From: JALHST01 sp038316335
GTDB lineage: Bacteria > Bacteroidota > Bacteroidia > Flavobacteriales > Flavobacteriaceae
Assembly: GCA_038316335.1 (NCBI GenBank)
Contig: JBBQAM010000010.1
Location: 1-64,000, forward strand
Reading direction: 5' to 3'
Length of the DNA: 64,000 nt
Shown: in pieces, positions 36,345 through 45,067 of the stretch
How the letters are laid out: each line of letters opens with the position of its first letter
How positions within the stretch are numbered: position 1 is the first letter of the stretch
Position numbers and translations under genes: made by a program
Notes under the pieces: generated by a model
Told to the model about the DNA's origin: nothing
The model's database searches: none
The model's input: the letters and a program-made list of their open reading frames with translations, nothing else

Positions 36345-37529
36345 TCATTGTAACAATTCAAAGGTCTGCTTTGCGATTTCCAATTCTTCATTCGTCGGAA
36401 TCACCAATATTTTAACCCTGGAAGTGGCCGAGTTGATTTCGCGAAGCTCGTTTGTATTTTTTTCATTTTTCTTATCCTCCAAATCGAGACCTAGAAAATT
36501 CATGTCTTCGCAAACTAGTTTACGTAGTACGCTTGAATTTTCACCAATTCCGCCCGTAAAAACAATGGCATCGAGGCCATTCATCGCAGCGCCATACGCC
36601 CCGATATACTTTTTAATGCGGTAGGCATTCATATCCATGGCCAATTGACAGGCCATGTTTCCATTTTCTGCTTCCCTCTGAATGTCGCGCAGATCATGAT
36701 ACCCGGTTAAGCCTAGCATGCCACTTTTTTTAGTCAGGTAATTTTCGATCTGTGCCAATTCATAGCCTAGTGTGTCGACTAAGTAGAAAATAATCGAATG
36801 ATCGATATCCCCACTACGTGTACCCATGATAAGTCCGTTGGAAGGTGCGAATCCTAAACTATGGTCCATACTTTTTCCATTGGCGATGGCCGTCATGCTG
36901 CAGCCGTTTCCCAGATGAATGGTAATTATTTTCGATGCGGTCTTGTTCAGATAGGCGACGGCCTTTTCCGCAACATATTTATGGCTCGTTCCGTGAAAGC
37001 CATATAGTTTGATGCCGTATTCGTCATAAAAGCGATTTGGGATTGCATATTTTCGTACTTTTAATGGGATGGTCCTATGAAAGGCCGTATCGAAAACTGC
37101 CACTTGTTTGGCATGGGGAAATAACCGCTCTGCAATACGAATCCCCTCAAGATTATGTGGATTGTGCAACGGGGCAAGTTTTGAATTCAGCTCGATTTCT
37201 TTTTTGACTTCCTCGTTTATTAGGGTAGTCTGTGTCAATGCATCCCCGCCATGTACTACCCGATGCCCGACCACATCGAGTTCATTTTTGTCTTTGATCG
37301 CCCCATATTCGGAATGAAGCAGTAGGCTTGCTATTTTCTCCAAGGCTTCTTGATGGGATTTCAAAAATGTATCTTCTAGAATATCAATTACATCCGATTT
37401 GTATTTGAGCAAGCTACCTTTTGCACCAATACGCTCCACCATGCCGGTACAAAAGACATTTTCCGAGGGCATTTGCAACACTTGAAATTTTATAGAGGAG
37501 CTACCGGAATTGAGTATTAATATGTTCAT
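36345..37529 (-). CDS. ackA: Acetate kinase
   Basis: 394 residues, standard length. N-terminal NILILNSGSSSIKFQV, GHRVVHGGD, VFDTAFH, YGFHGTSHKYVA, IITIHLGNGCSMTAI and FTGGIGENSS are all the family signatures. It makes ATP from acetyl phosphate, the last step of acetate fermentation. The pta gene lies 13 bp upstream in the same operon, giving a substrate-level phosphorylation route from acetyl-CoA useful when respiration is limited. Confidence 0.96.
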   Translation of the reverse strand: MNILILNSGSSSIKFQVLQMPSENVFCTGMVERIGAKGSLLKYKSDVIDILEDTFLKSHQEALEKIASLLLHSEYGAIKDKNELDVVGHRVVHGGDALTQTTLINEEVKKEIELNSKLAPLHNPHNLEGIRIAERLFPHAKQVAVFDTAFHRTIPLKVRKYAIPNRFYDEYGIKLYGFHGTSHKYVAEKAVAYLNKTASKIITIHLGNGCSMTAIANGKSMDHSLGFAPSNGLIMGTRSGDIDHSIIFYLVDTLGYELAQIENYLTKKSGMLGLTGYHDLRDIQREAENGNMACQLAMDMNAYRIKKYIGAYGAAMNGLDAIVFTGGIGENSSVLRKLVCEDMNFLGLDLEDKKNEKNTNELREINSATSRVKILVIPTNEELEIAKQTFELLQ

Positions 37530-37542
37530 GGAATACTTCTTT

Positions 37543-39636
37543 TCAAATTCCTTCAGCTTGGATAGCGGTAATGATCACCGTATTAAAAATATCATCGACG
37601 GTGCACCCACGACTCAGGTCATTAATAGGTTTGTTGAGACCTTGTAGTATTGGGCCTATTGCCAACGCCCCGGTTTCCCGCTGTAATGCCTTATAGGTGT
37701 TGTTACCTGTATTTAAGTCAGGAAAAATAAAGACATTTGCCTGTCCGGCTACTTCAGACTTTGGCAATTTGCTTTTGCCTACTTTTATATCTACTGCGGC
37801 ATCATATTGAATGGGCCCATCTATTTTTAGATCTGGGCGTTTGTTTCTGACGATTTCAGTCGCTAGGCGTACCCGATCCACATCGGTTCCAACACCAGAA
37901 GCTCCAGAAGAATATGAAAGCATGGCAATTTTGGGTTCGATCCCAAAAGCTTTGCCGGTATTGGCAGACGAAATGGCGATTTCCGCCAATTGTTCGGCGG
38001 TTGGATTGGGATTTATAGCGCAATCGCCAAAGACAACCACCCTATTTGGTAAACACATAAAGAACACCGAGGACACCAATGATACACCGGGTTGTGTCCT
38101 TACAAACTGTAGTGCGGGCAAGATGGTATGTTGGGTGGTATGGCTGGAACCTGATACCATACCGTCGGCATGCCCTTTATAGACCATCATAGTGCCAAAA
38201 TACGAGACATCCTCCATAAGATCCCTGGCCATGGTAAGGTCAACGTTCTTGTGCTTTCTGAGTTCGTGGAGCGTTGTAGCGTATTCCTCAAAATGCGGCG
38301 ATTCTATGGGATTAATGATAGTAATTTTAGTTAAGTCCAGACCAAGGTCAAGTTGCGCAATTTTATCTGCGACCTGTTGCTTATCACCGAGTAATGTTAT
38401 GTTAACGGCATTCGTATCGATCAGTTGTTTTGTAGCCATTAAAATGCGCTCATCGGTACCTTCGGGTAGCACGATATGTTTTTTATGTAATTTAGCTTTT
38501 TTTAATAGATGGTACTGGAACATCCTTGGGGTTATTCCATCTGCTTTGAAGGTAATCAAGCGCTCCGCCAAAAGTTCGGTCGGAACATATTTTTCAAAAT
38601 CGCTTATCGAAATTTTTATCTTCTCTATATTTTCGGCATAGATCTGCGATTTTATGGCTCCTATGCTATTGGCGATTTCATAGGTCCCATTCTGAACCGA
38701 AATTATCGGTACTACATCTGAAAGACCTTGAATGAGCTTGATGATCGTATCTTCGGGGACGAGACCACCGGTAAGCACAATTCCAGATAACGATGGATAA
38801 TTGGCCGAAATATTGGCCTGCAATGCCCCTAAAATGATATCGGCCCGATCCCCCGGGGTTATTACCAGGCCATTCTCCTTTAAATGGGTTAGATAATTTC
38901 GCAGTTGCATGGCGCCAACACTAAAACCGTCGACTTGGTTGTTCATATAGCTTTCCCCAAATAGCACTTTGCCTTGTAATTGTTCATTGATTTCCAGAAC
39001 GGAAGGATTGCCCAAGGTCGGATTTAGTGGGATGGCACTCACCAATACGCTCTTGGGAAGCTGTTTTTGAAGTCCCGATACTACTAAAGCTACATTTTGT
39101 GGCTGCACCTTATTCGCGATTACGGCCAGTATATTTACCCCTTTGTCCATGAAGGAATCGTACGCGATTTGCAGATTGCCTACAAGGCCTTCCAAAGTCT
39201 TTTCAACGCCGCTGGCCAATATAATGGCCGGGATGCCTAAGTTTTTTGCAATTACAACATTGATGTCGAATTCAAAGATGGTACCCTCCCCGGAGAAACT
39301 AGTGCCCTCAACAAGTACAAAATCAAAGCGTTCCTCGATGTCCTTGTATTTTTCGATGATCCTGCCGATCATTTCATCGTCCTGGTCTTCATTTTTTAGA
39401 CGAATTACCTCACTTCGTGTATAGGCATAGGCCTCCTTGAATTTTAGATCAAGCTTAAAATAGGAGGTGAGGGTATTTATGTGATTGTCAATTTTACCAG
39501 GTTCAAAATCGTCGATAATTGGTCGAAAATAGCCCACTTTTGCCGTTTTTCCCAACAAGAGTTGCATCATTCCCAGGGCAACGATCGATTTTCCGCTATT
39601 GCGTTCCGTTGTGGTAATATAAACTGCTTTGCTCAA
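37543..39636 (-). CDS. pta: Phosphate acetyltransferase
   Basis: 697 residues, the long Pta form. An N-terminal P-loop-like domain (KAVYITTTERNSGKSIVALGMMQLL, about 1-200) is followed by a DRTGG domain (about 215-330) and the C-terminal PTA_PTB catalytic domain (from about 375: KKHIVLPEGTDERILMATKQL, later SSHTTQHTILPALQFV and GPIQYDAAVDI). It interconverts acetyl-CoA and acetyl phosphate. It is co-transcribed with ackA. Divergent from a Usp gene; the FNR-like box at 39778 is about 147 bp upstream of this start and 58 bp from the Usp start. Confidence 0.95.
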   Translation of the reverse strand: MSKAVYITTTERNSGKSIVALGMMQLLLGKTAKVGYFRPIIDDFEPGKIDNHINTLTSYFKLDLKFKEAYAYTRSEVIRLKNEDQDDEMIGRIIEKYKDIEERFDFVLVEGTSFSGEGTIFEFDINVVIAKNLGIPAIILASGVEKTLEGLVGNLQIAYDSFMDKGVNILAVIANKVQPQNVALVVSGLQKQLPKSVLVSAIPLNPTLGNPSVLEINEQLQGKVLFGESYMNNQVDGFSVGAMQLRNYLTHLKENGLVITPGDRADIILGALQANISANYPSLSGIVLTGGLVPEDTIIKLIQGLSDVVPIISVQNGTYEIANSIGAIKSQIYAENIEKIKISISDFEKYVPTELLAERLITFKADGITPRMFQYHLLKKAKLHKKHIVLPEGTDERILMATKQLIDTNAVNITLLGDKQQVADKIAQLDLGLDLTKITIINPIESPHFEEYATTLHELRKHKNVDLTMARDLMEDVSYFGTMMVYKGHADGMVSGSSHTTQHTILPALQFVRTQPGVSLVSSVFFMCLPNRVVVFGDCAINPNPTAEQLAEIAISSANTGKAFGIEPKIAMLSYSSGASGVGTDVDRVRLATEIVRNKRPDLKIDGPIQYDAAVDIKVGKSKLPKSEVAGQANVFIFPDLNTGNNTYKALQRETGALAIGPILQGLNKPINDLSRGCTVDDIFNTVIITAIQAEGI

Positions 39637-39777
39637 TTGCTCTATTTCTTATTTTAAATTACAAATTTATGCGAATCTTTTCCCGTATCGCATTGGTTTG
39701 TTAAAAAATGGGTTTCCCCAACTTTCGTTGCCCATCTAAGAATATCCGAAGTAAGGCGATTAAAATAGGTATTGGAA

Positions 39778-39789
39778 TGACTTTTGTCA
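39778..39789. promoter_or_regulatory. FNR/FixK-like box TGAC-TTTT-GTCA
   Basis: TGAC-N4-GTCA in an AATGAC...GTCATT context, centred 58 bp upstream of the Usp start at 39842 and within the divergent region shared with the pta-ackA operon. Confidence 0.68.
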
Positions 39790-39841
39790 TTTCGAACCCA
39801 ATCCCCGATGCTTAATTTTAAGAAAATTTCGAAGATTCTAT

Positions 39842-40720
39842 ATGATGAAAACCATTCTCTACACCACCGATTATTCGGAAAATTCAGCTTCAGCACTAAA
39901 GTATGCCTATAATATGTCACTACAATTGGGAACGCGTTTGGTGGTGGGCCATGTATTTGTCAATCCTGTCATCCTAGGTATGGAAGGAGTCAATAAACCC
40001 TTGCCACATATGTCAATGAATTTTATCAAGCAACATCGATTGAAATTGGAGGAATTTTGCGAATTGCATTTGGGTGAAAGTTGGGCGTCCTCGAACTTGC
40101 AAATACAGGCCGTGGAAAATCAATCGGTCATAAAGGGCATACTCTCTATTGCCGATGAATGGCATGCGTATTTGATTGTTGTGGGCATGAAAGGCGGTAG
40201 TGGTTTACGCGAACTCATCATGGGCAGTACTACAAAACAGCTAATTGGGAAGGCACCTTGCCCCGTTTTCACCATTCCCGCCGATGCCGATTACCGCCCA
40301 CTTAAGACCATTGTTTATGCGAGCGATTTCGAGGAGGAAGACATTTATGCCATTCGAAAACTTGTGGAAATCGCCGAGTTCTACACCTCTGATATAAAAG
40401 TCATCCATATTTCCACAGAAAATGAATATAAGGGCCAAATGCAATTAAAATGGTTCAAGGGACTTCTCGGAAAGAAGGTGCAGTATGAACCTATGGAATT
40501 CAAATTGCTATTTTCCGAAGACGTTTTCGAAGCGCTCAGTGACTATCTTGATGAAGTCGGGGCCGATATTATGGTGATGCTGGAACGAGCGGATGATGCC
40601 TTTCTCAAAAAATGGTTTCATCGAGATCTAGTCAAAAAAATGACAACACATACCAAGGTTCCCCTGCTGAGCTTTCGGGGATCCAACCATCAACTTTTCT
40701 ATTTTAAGCAAGCCCTATAA
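39842..40720 (+). CDS. Universal stress protein, tandem UspA domains
   Basis: 292 residues (291 from the second Met at 39845). Domain 1 begins MKTILYTTDYSENSASALKYAY and has the ATP motif G-x2-G-x9-G-S in VGMKGGSGLRELIMGSTTK. Domain 2 (from about 155, TIVYASDFEEEDIYAIRKLVE) lacks it. It is the close paralogue of the Usp at 42135 (both begin MKTILY-T-DYS-NS and share WFxxxLxxKV in domain 2) and more distant from those at 9966 and 59821. The box 58 bp upstream makes it a probable direct regulon member. Confidence 0.92.
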   Translation: MMKTILYTTDYSENSASALKYAYNMSLQLGTRLVVGHVFVNPVILGMEGVNKPLPHMSMNFIKQHRLKLEEFCELHLGESWASSNLQIQAVENQSVIKGILSIADEWHAYLIVVGMKGGSGLRELIMGSTTKQLIGKAPCPVFTIPADADYRPLKTIVYASDFEEEDIYAIRKLVEIAEFYTSDIKVIHISTENEYKGQMQLKWFKGLLGKKVQYEPMEFKLLFSEDVFEALSDYLDEVGADIMVMLERADDAFLKKWFHRDLVKKMTTHTKVPLLSFRGSNHQLFYFKQAL

Positions 40721-41248
40721 AATTTTTGATGGTTGCCATTAGAATCGTTTGTATTTCCTCAAATTGCATGACATCTAGACATGAAGAAACAGGGCCTTAG
40801 AATCAACCTTTATGCGATTATTCAATATCTAGAATAGCTGTTTTCGTTCGTACTTTAGAGGCCAATGAATATTGTCTGGGGAACCGTATACTTGTGTTTC
40901 GAACCCAGAATACAGGAATATTCAGGTTTTCAAATAAGTTCAAAGCTATTTAGTTAGGATGGCTTTGTTCCTCCCTTTGAGAAATATTCCACCCAAAAAA
41001 ATACCCCATCCTGAAGATAACAGTCCGTATCTATGATTTTTACGTTAGACTACCTTAGAATTTTAACCAAAAAATCCAGGTCAGTTTCGCTGTTATTTGT
41101 TTTTAAACTACCCAAAGAACGACTTCGAAACCTAGTCTTTTGTGTTAAACCCAAAAAATCAATAAAAGCCTTTGATTTTCAAAATTAAGAATGCAGCTAT
41201 CGTCTTATATAAGTGAAGTAAGGCTCATTTCCTGGTGTCCTAAAAATG
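40721..41248. other. Long intergenic region, no gene seen
   Basis: 528 bp between the Usp gene and the convergent PPOX-fold gene. It is AT-rich with frequent stops in all frames. No RNA gene, repeat or terminator was recognised. Confidence 0.45.
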
Positions 41249-41713
41249 TTAAGAGGCCCTTTGTCTGCCAACGATTTCCTTTATGTTGATACGGTACACT
41301 ATCGGGATGCCGTTCTCATTGATTTTACTTGAAAATTCACTTATGAACCTTGCACTAATATTTTCCTTTTTAAGGATAAGTTTTTTAACGCCTTCCGAAA
41401 AATTATGGAGCAAGTGTTTTGCGGTAATCCCTTGCAATTCCTCATATTCCCCATGGATCAAAACCGATTTCCAATGATCTACATTTGAAATTTCGTCGAC
41501 CTGAAAAGACACCGATGCGTGCTTGCGCATGGCCTCGATTTTTCCTCCTTTTCCAGAATAACTAATGATGCTATTGTGTTCAGAATCATAGAAATAGGTA
41601 ATTGGGACAATTTCGGGGCTTCCCGCTAAAATATAGGCTATCCTGCCGACATAATTTTCGGCGAGGAGGGCGATACAATCTTTCTTATTTAAATCCCTCA
41701 TATTGGTTTCCAT
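41249..41713 (-). CDS. Pyridoxamine 5'-phosphate oxidase-fold flavoprotein
   Basis: 154 residues. The start (MRDLNKKDCIALLAENYVGRIAYILAGSPEIVPITYFYD) and SIISYSGKGGKIEAMRKHASVSFQVDEI match the split-barrel PPOX/nitroimidazole-resistance-like group that binds FMN or F420. The HisxSer-like VLIHGEYEEL follows. Substrate unknown; these proteins often reduce small molecules. PPOX-fold proteins are also members of the mycobacterial DosR regulon. A box (41770) is centred 62 bp upstream of the 41713 start. Confidence 0.8.
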   Translation of the reverse strand: METNMRDLNKKDCIALLAENYVGRIAYILAGSPEIVPITYFYDSEHNSIISYSGKGGKIEAMRKHASVSFQVDEISNVDHWKSVLIHGEYEELQGITAKHLLHNFSEGVKKLILKKENISARFISEFSSKINENGIPIVYRINIKEIVGRQRAS

Positions 41714-42134
41714 TTACTATTCTTGACACTATTGTATGTAAAAATACACTGAATCATATAGAAACCAAATGACAATTATCAGAAATTGAGGTTCGTTTGA
41801 TTATTAAAATAGATGTATTCAAAGCCTGGATCGAGTCATTTTAGGCATATTGGTTGTTAAATACCTTTAACCATAAGGTATAGCAAGAAAATTGTTCATC
41901 TTTAACATTAATCTAGGAACTTGCCTCATTAAAAGTCACAATTTGGTTTATTCACCATCGACTTGTCTATCACCTGATTTAGCCGTTGGCTATTGCGTAT
42001 GAAGAAGATTAAAATAAAGAAAAATTTTACCATGACCGGGGGTTCTAAGGTCGCGGATGACAAAGCGGTCAATAAATTACAAACCAAGTTGAAAACGGCT
42101 ATAATTGGAACCAGTTGACCTTACTGTTCGCTTT
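41714..42134. other. Intergenic region, box near its left end, no gene seen
   Basis: About 420 bp. Apart from the box at 41770-41781, only a 39-codon lysine-rich frame (41999-42118, plus strand) is present. It has no homologue that I recognise and is not accepted as a gene. Confidence 0.4.
41770..41781. promoter_or_regulatory. FNR/FixK-like box TGAC-AATT-ATCA
   Basis: Same 12 bp as the box at 10870, centred 62 bp upstream of the PPOX-fold gene start at 41713. Confidence 0.65.
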
Positions 42135-42980
42135 TTAAAGGAGGGCTTCATTAAAGCTAAGTAACGGCACCAAAATTTTCGATTCCATTTTGGTGACCAG
42201 ATCCGGGACGAAAAGTTGGTGGTACAGGTCCTTATCCTTTCGTTCGAGCATGACCAAAAGATCTGCATCTGTTTTGAGCACGAGGGCATATAAGGCCGTA
42301 TAGATCTCATCAGATGCTATGACCTCAAATTCGATATTTCCTGTAGCTACTTTTTGCGCCAACATTTCGGTAAACCAGGCCATTTGTTGCTCACCGTCAT
42401 ATTCTTTTTTGTTGGTGACATGTACCACCTTTATACGGGCGTTGAATGGTTTCGAAAAAGCCACCAGTTTCTTGATGGCCAAGATATCGGCCTCCTCAAA
42501 ATCGGTAGCATAGATTATGGTTTTAATTGTCTGGTATGAATAGGTATGGGGTACCGCCAATACCGGGCATGTTGCTTTTTTTATTAAGGCTTTCGTGGTG
42601 CTTCCCAATAAAACTTCTTTAAACCGGCTGATTCCTTTCGTGCCAACAATCAATAAATCGGCATCGAATCGCTCAACTTTATCAAGTATTCCGTCTAAAG
42701 CCGAGTCGTTTTCAGAAACTTCTATCTGCATATTGGCAATGGGTAATGTTATACCAAGATGTTCGGTACAAAAATGGCTAACACGCTCTTTATGTTCTAT
42801 AAGTAGCGCTTCTTCCTTCTTGAGATAGGTAAGTGATACCGAACTAGCCAACAAGACTGGATGTTCAAAGACATGTGCGACAATCAGTTTACAATTTAAT
42901 TTTTTGGCCATTGAATAGGCCAAATGAAGCGCATTGATCGAATTATCGGAATAGTCGGTAGCATACAGGATCGTCTTCAT
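42135..42980 (-). CDS. Universal stress protein, tandem UspA domains
   Basis: 281 residues. Domain 1 starts MKTILYATDYSDNSINALHLAY and carries VGTKGISRFKEVLLGST, the full ATP-binding motif. Domain 2 begins TIIYATDFEEADILAIKKLV without it. It is the closest paralogue of the Usp at 39842, so a duplication within this cluster is likely. A box (43035-43046) is centred about 60 bp upstream. A second box 32 bp farther serves the divergent gene. Confidence 0.92.
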   Translation of the reverse strand: MKTILYATDYSDNSINALHLAYSMAKKLNCKLIVAHVFEHPVLLASSVSLTYLKKEEALLIEHKERVSHFCTEHLGITLPIANMQIEVSENDSALDGILDKVERFDADLLIVGTKGISRFKEVLLGSTTKALIKKATCPVLAVPHTYSYQTIKTIIYATDFEEADILAIKKLVAFSKPFNARIKVVHVTNKKEYDGEQQMAWFTEMLAQKVATGNIEFEVIASDEIYTALYALVLKTDADLLVMLERKDKDLYHQLFVPDLVTKMESKILVPLLSFNEALL

Positions 42981-43034
42981 TATAAGCGGTTTTATTTATA
43001 GGACAAAACTATCTGATTCAATAGTTATTAAAAA

Positions 43035-43046
43035 TGACAATGGTCA
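43035..43046. promoter_or_regulatory. FNR/FixK-like box TGAC-AATG-GTCA
   Basis: TGAC-N4-GTCA in an AAATGAC...GTCATTT context, centred about 60 bp upstream of the Usp start at 42980. Confidence 0.7.
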
Positions 43047-43066
43047 TTTACTGGGAACGGAGTGCA

Positions 43067-43078
43067 TGATTTTTATCA
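43067..43078. promoter_or_regulatory. FNR/FixK-like box TGAT-TTTT-ATCA
   Basis: TGAT-N4-ATCA centred about 65 bp upstream of the gene at 43138, and 32 bp (about three helical turns) from the neighbouring box at 43035. Same 12 bp as at 63593. Confidence 0.68.
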
Positions 43079-43137
43079 TTTTTAATGTTACCGCACTCGA
43101 CTATATTTATCCTGACAATGCTTAATTAAATAGCGCC

Positions 43138-43584
43138 ATGGAAAAAAATAAGAAGTATAAAGAACATGAGGTATTAAAAAACGGTTCATGGGATGAAGTA
43201 TACGTTTTAACGGAACACTGGAAATCGGATATGGAATTTTATAGAGACGACCTCCGTTTTTTACACCATCTCATAGACAAGTATTTTATATGGATCGCAA
43301 AACCTGAAAATTTGATGCTTGTACAGGAACTGAAAATCAGTTTGTATGAACTGAATAAAAAGAGCAATGAATTATTGGAAAAAACCAGTAACCATCTACG
43401 TAAACTGGGGCATCAAGTTGAAAACCCTGCTCTGGGCGAGATAAGAGTCCTTACCGAGGAACACGAATACCTTGAAGCTGAAATTACGGCGTTTGTAAAA
43501 TCATTCAGACGAAATAGAAAAGAGGTTTTTGCCATTACTGAATATATTATTGATAGTGAGAAGTTGGCCAGTTTGGTAGAATAA
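43138..43584 (+). CDS. Helical protein of unknown function, paralogue of 35404-35790
   Basis: 148 residues, mostly alpha-helix with coiled-coil character (VQELKISLYELNKKSNELLEKTSNHLRKLG, EEHEYLEAEITAFVKSFRRNRKEVFAI). Its WKSDMEFYRDDLRFLHHLIDKYFIW segment matches the equivalent helix of the protein at 35404. Both genes lie behind FNR-like boxes and beside other regulon candidates. No known domain recognised; a helical-bundle stress protein is a reasonable guess only. Confidence 0.7.
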   Translation: MEKNKKYKEHEVLKNGSWDEVYVLTEHWKSDMEFYRDDLRFLHHLIDKYFIWIAKPENLMLVQELKISLYELNKKSNELLEKTSNHLRKLGHQVENPALGEIRVLTEEHEYLEAEITAFVKSFRRNRKEVFAITEYIIDSEKLASLVE

Positions 43585-43720
43585 AGAGGGTAAAATGTTA
43601 ATTACCCATTGGTATCAAGATTTTCCGTGGCTTGATAGAACGACACCGAACCAACGCAATTTCGTGTGTCGGGGAATCACCGTTGGATGTGCCGATAATC
43701 CTTAATTGACCCCATAACAG

Positions 43721-44326
43721 ATGAAGTTGACCTTCAGGAATTTTAATATCGCCGATTGGTTTTCGTTTTACCGTATCCTGGCGGTGCCTTTGTTAGCAGG
43801 TCTTTTATGGTTCGACGAGCGGCACTTGTTTACTTGGTTTTTGCTATTAAGTTACAGTACCGATGCCATTGATGGTTTCTTGGCAAGAAAATTAAAAATA
43901 AGTAGCGCCAGAGGTTCCCAATTAGATTCTATCGGAGACCAACTAACTTTTGTGATGGGCCTACTGGGCCTTTGGGTTTTCGAAAACCCTTTTATGAAGG
44001 AGTTCCTCGTACTCATGCTTATCGCTTTTATCCCATATGGTATTCAAATGATGATCGCGTTTAAAAAATATGGTAAAACCACAGCGTTCCATACCTATTT
44101 AGCCAAGACTTCGGCTCTTTTACAAGGGGTGTTTATTTTATGGGCCTTATTTTTTGACCCCCTGTATTGGCTTTTTTATATGATGATAATCATAGGGATT
44201 TTAGAAACTATCGAAGAAATCACCTTGATCTTTATGTACGAAAGATGGGTAGAGGATGTCAAGGGAATTTATTGGGCCCTGAAGGATGAACGCAGAATTA
44301 CCAATGGAAACATAGAAGCGCATTGA
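43721..44326 (+). CDS. CDP-alcohol phosphatidyltransferase family membrane enzyme
   Basis: 201 residues with several membrane helices. The active-site motif is complete: STDAIDGFLARKLKISSARGSQLDSIGDQ fits D-x2-D-G-x2-A-R-x8-G-x3-D-x3-D, whose four Asp bind metal and CDP. Members make phospholipids such as phosphatidylglycerol phosphate or cardiolipin from CDP-diacylglycerol. The acceptor alcohol cannot be told; the final segment (ETIEEITLIFMYERWVEDVKGIYWAL) is not that of PgsA. It stands alone between the helical protein and the P-loop kinase gene. Confidence 0.85.
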   Translation: MKLTFRNFNIADWFSFYRILAVPLLAGLLWFDERHLFTWFLLLSYSTDAIDGFLARKLKISSARGSQLDSIGDQLTFVMGLLGLWVFENPFMKEFLVLMLIAFIPYGIQMMIAFKKYGKTTAFHTYLAKTSALLQGVFILWALFFDPLYWLFYMMIIIGILETIEEITLIFMYERWVEDVKGIYWALKDERRITNGNIEAH

Positions 44327-44569
44327 TGCTTGAATTATTAAGTCAAGATACTTGCTTGAAGCATGATGTCGGCTTTTGTATTCCGGTTTTAGTAGCGGAG
44401 TATATTCTTTCTCTAATTTTCATTATGACCATCGATAATGAATATATAGGGTAATCAGGATGTCTAAAAGTCTGGGACTTGAATTCGAGGTAGCATGACG
44501 GGCATCCTGTTTTTGGTTGGGTCATTCCCGTGAATTTGTAATTTTTCGGGAATCTTTAGAACGCAGTAT

Positions 44570-45067
44570 ATGATAATTGTTGTATTTGGGCTTCCGGGAT
44601 CGGGAAAGAGTTTTTTTGCAGCGCGCTTGGCTGAAGCACTTGTAGCTAATTATGTGAATAGTGATGTGTTGCGAAGGAAAATGTTCTTGGAACGCACGTA
44701 TTCCCAAGCGGAAAAAACAGCGGTATATGACGCCCTGTTGATTAGCATGAAGGAGGCGATCCGGAAAAAAGAAAATCTGGTACTCGACGCTACTTTTCAT
44801 AAACATGAAACCAGGAACATGTTCATTGAAAAAGCTCAGGAAACGGTATTCTTTATAGAAGTATGGGCGGCCGAAGCTATCATCAAAGATCGGTTGCTCA
44901 TGAGTAGACCTTTCAGTGAAGCCGATATCAAGGTTTATCAGTTAATAAAAAAGGAATGGGAGCCCCTAGGGCTGCCCCATTTAGTGCTTGAATCGACCAA
45001 TGAAAATATTGATGAGATGCTACAAAAAGCCGAAGAATACCTGAATTATGACGCAAGAACAAATTGA
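44570..45067 (+). CDS. P-loop kinase (COG0645-like), partner of the COG2187 protein
   Basis: 165 residues. Walker A GLPGSGKSF at about 7-15 opens the domain; NSDVLRRKM and LVLDATFHKHETRNMF follow, as in small ATP-dependent kinases of the COG0645 group. It overlaps the next gene by 20 bp. In many bacteria these two modules are one fused protein of about 500 residues (for example the mycobacterial DosR-regulon protein Rv2004c, from memory). Here they are separate but translationally coupled. Its substrate is unknown. Confidence 0.8.
   Translation: MIIVVFGLPGSGKSFFAARLAEALVANYVNSDVLRRKMFLERTYSQAEKTAVYDALLISMKEAIRKKENLVLDATFHKHETRNMFIEKAQETVFFIEVWAAEAIIKDRLLMSRPFSEADIKVYQLIKKEWEPLGLPHLVLESTNENIDEMLQKAEEYLNYDARTN

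Noticed and set aside
40890..40930. tRNA-like TTTCGAACCC segment near 40900
   Set aside because: No acceptor stem or anticodon loop in a compatible position; taken as chance.
41999..42118. 39-codon lysine-rich frame near 42000
   Set aside because: Too short, basic and low in complexity, with no recognised homologue.
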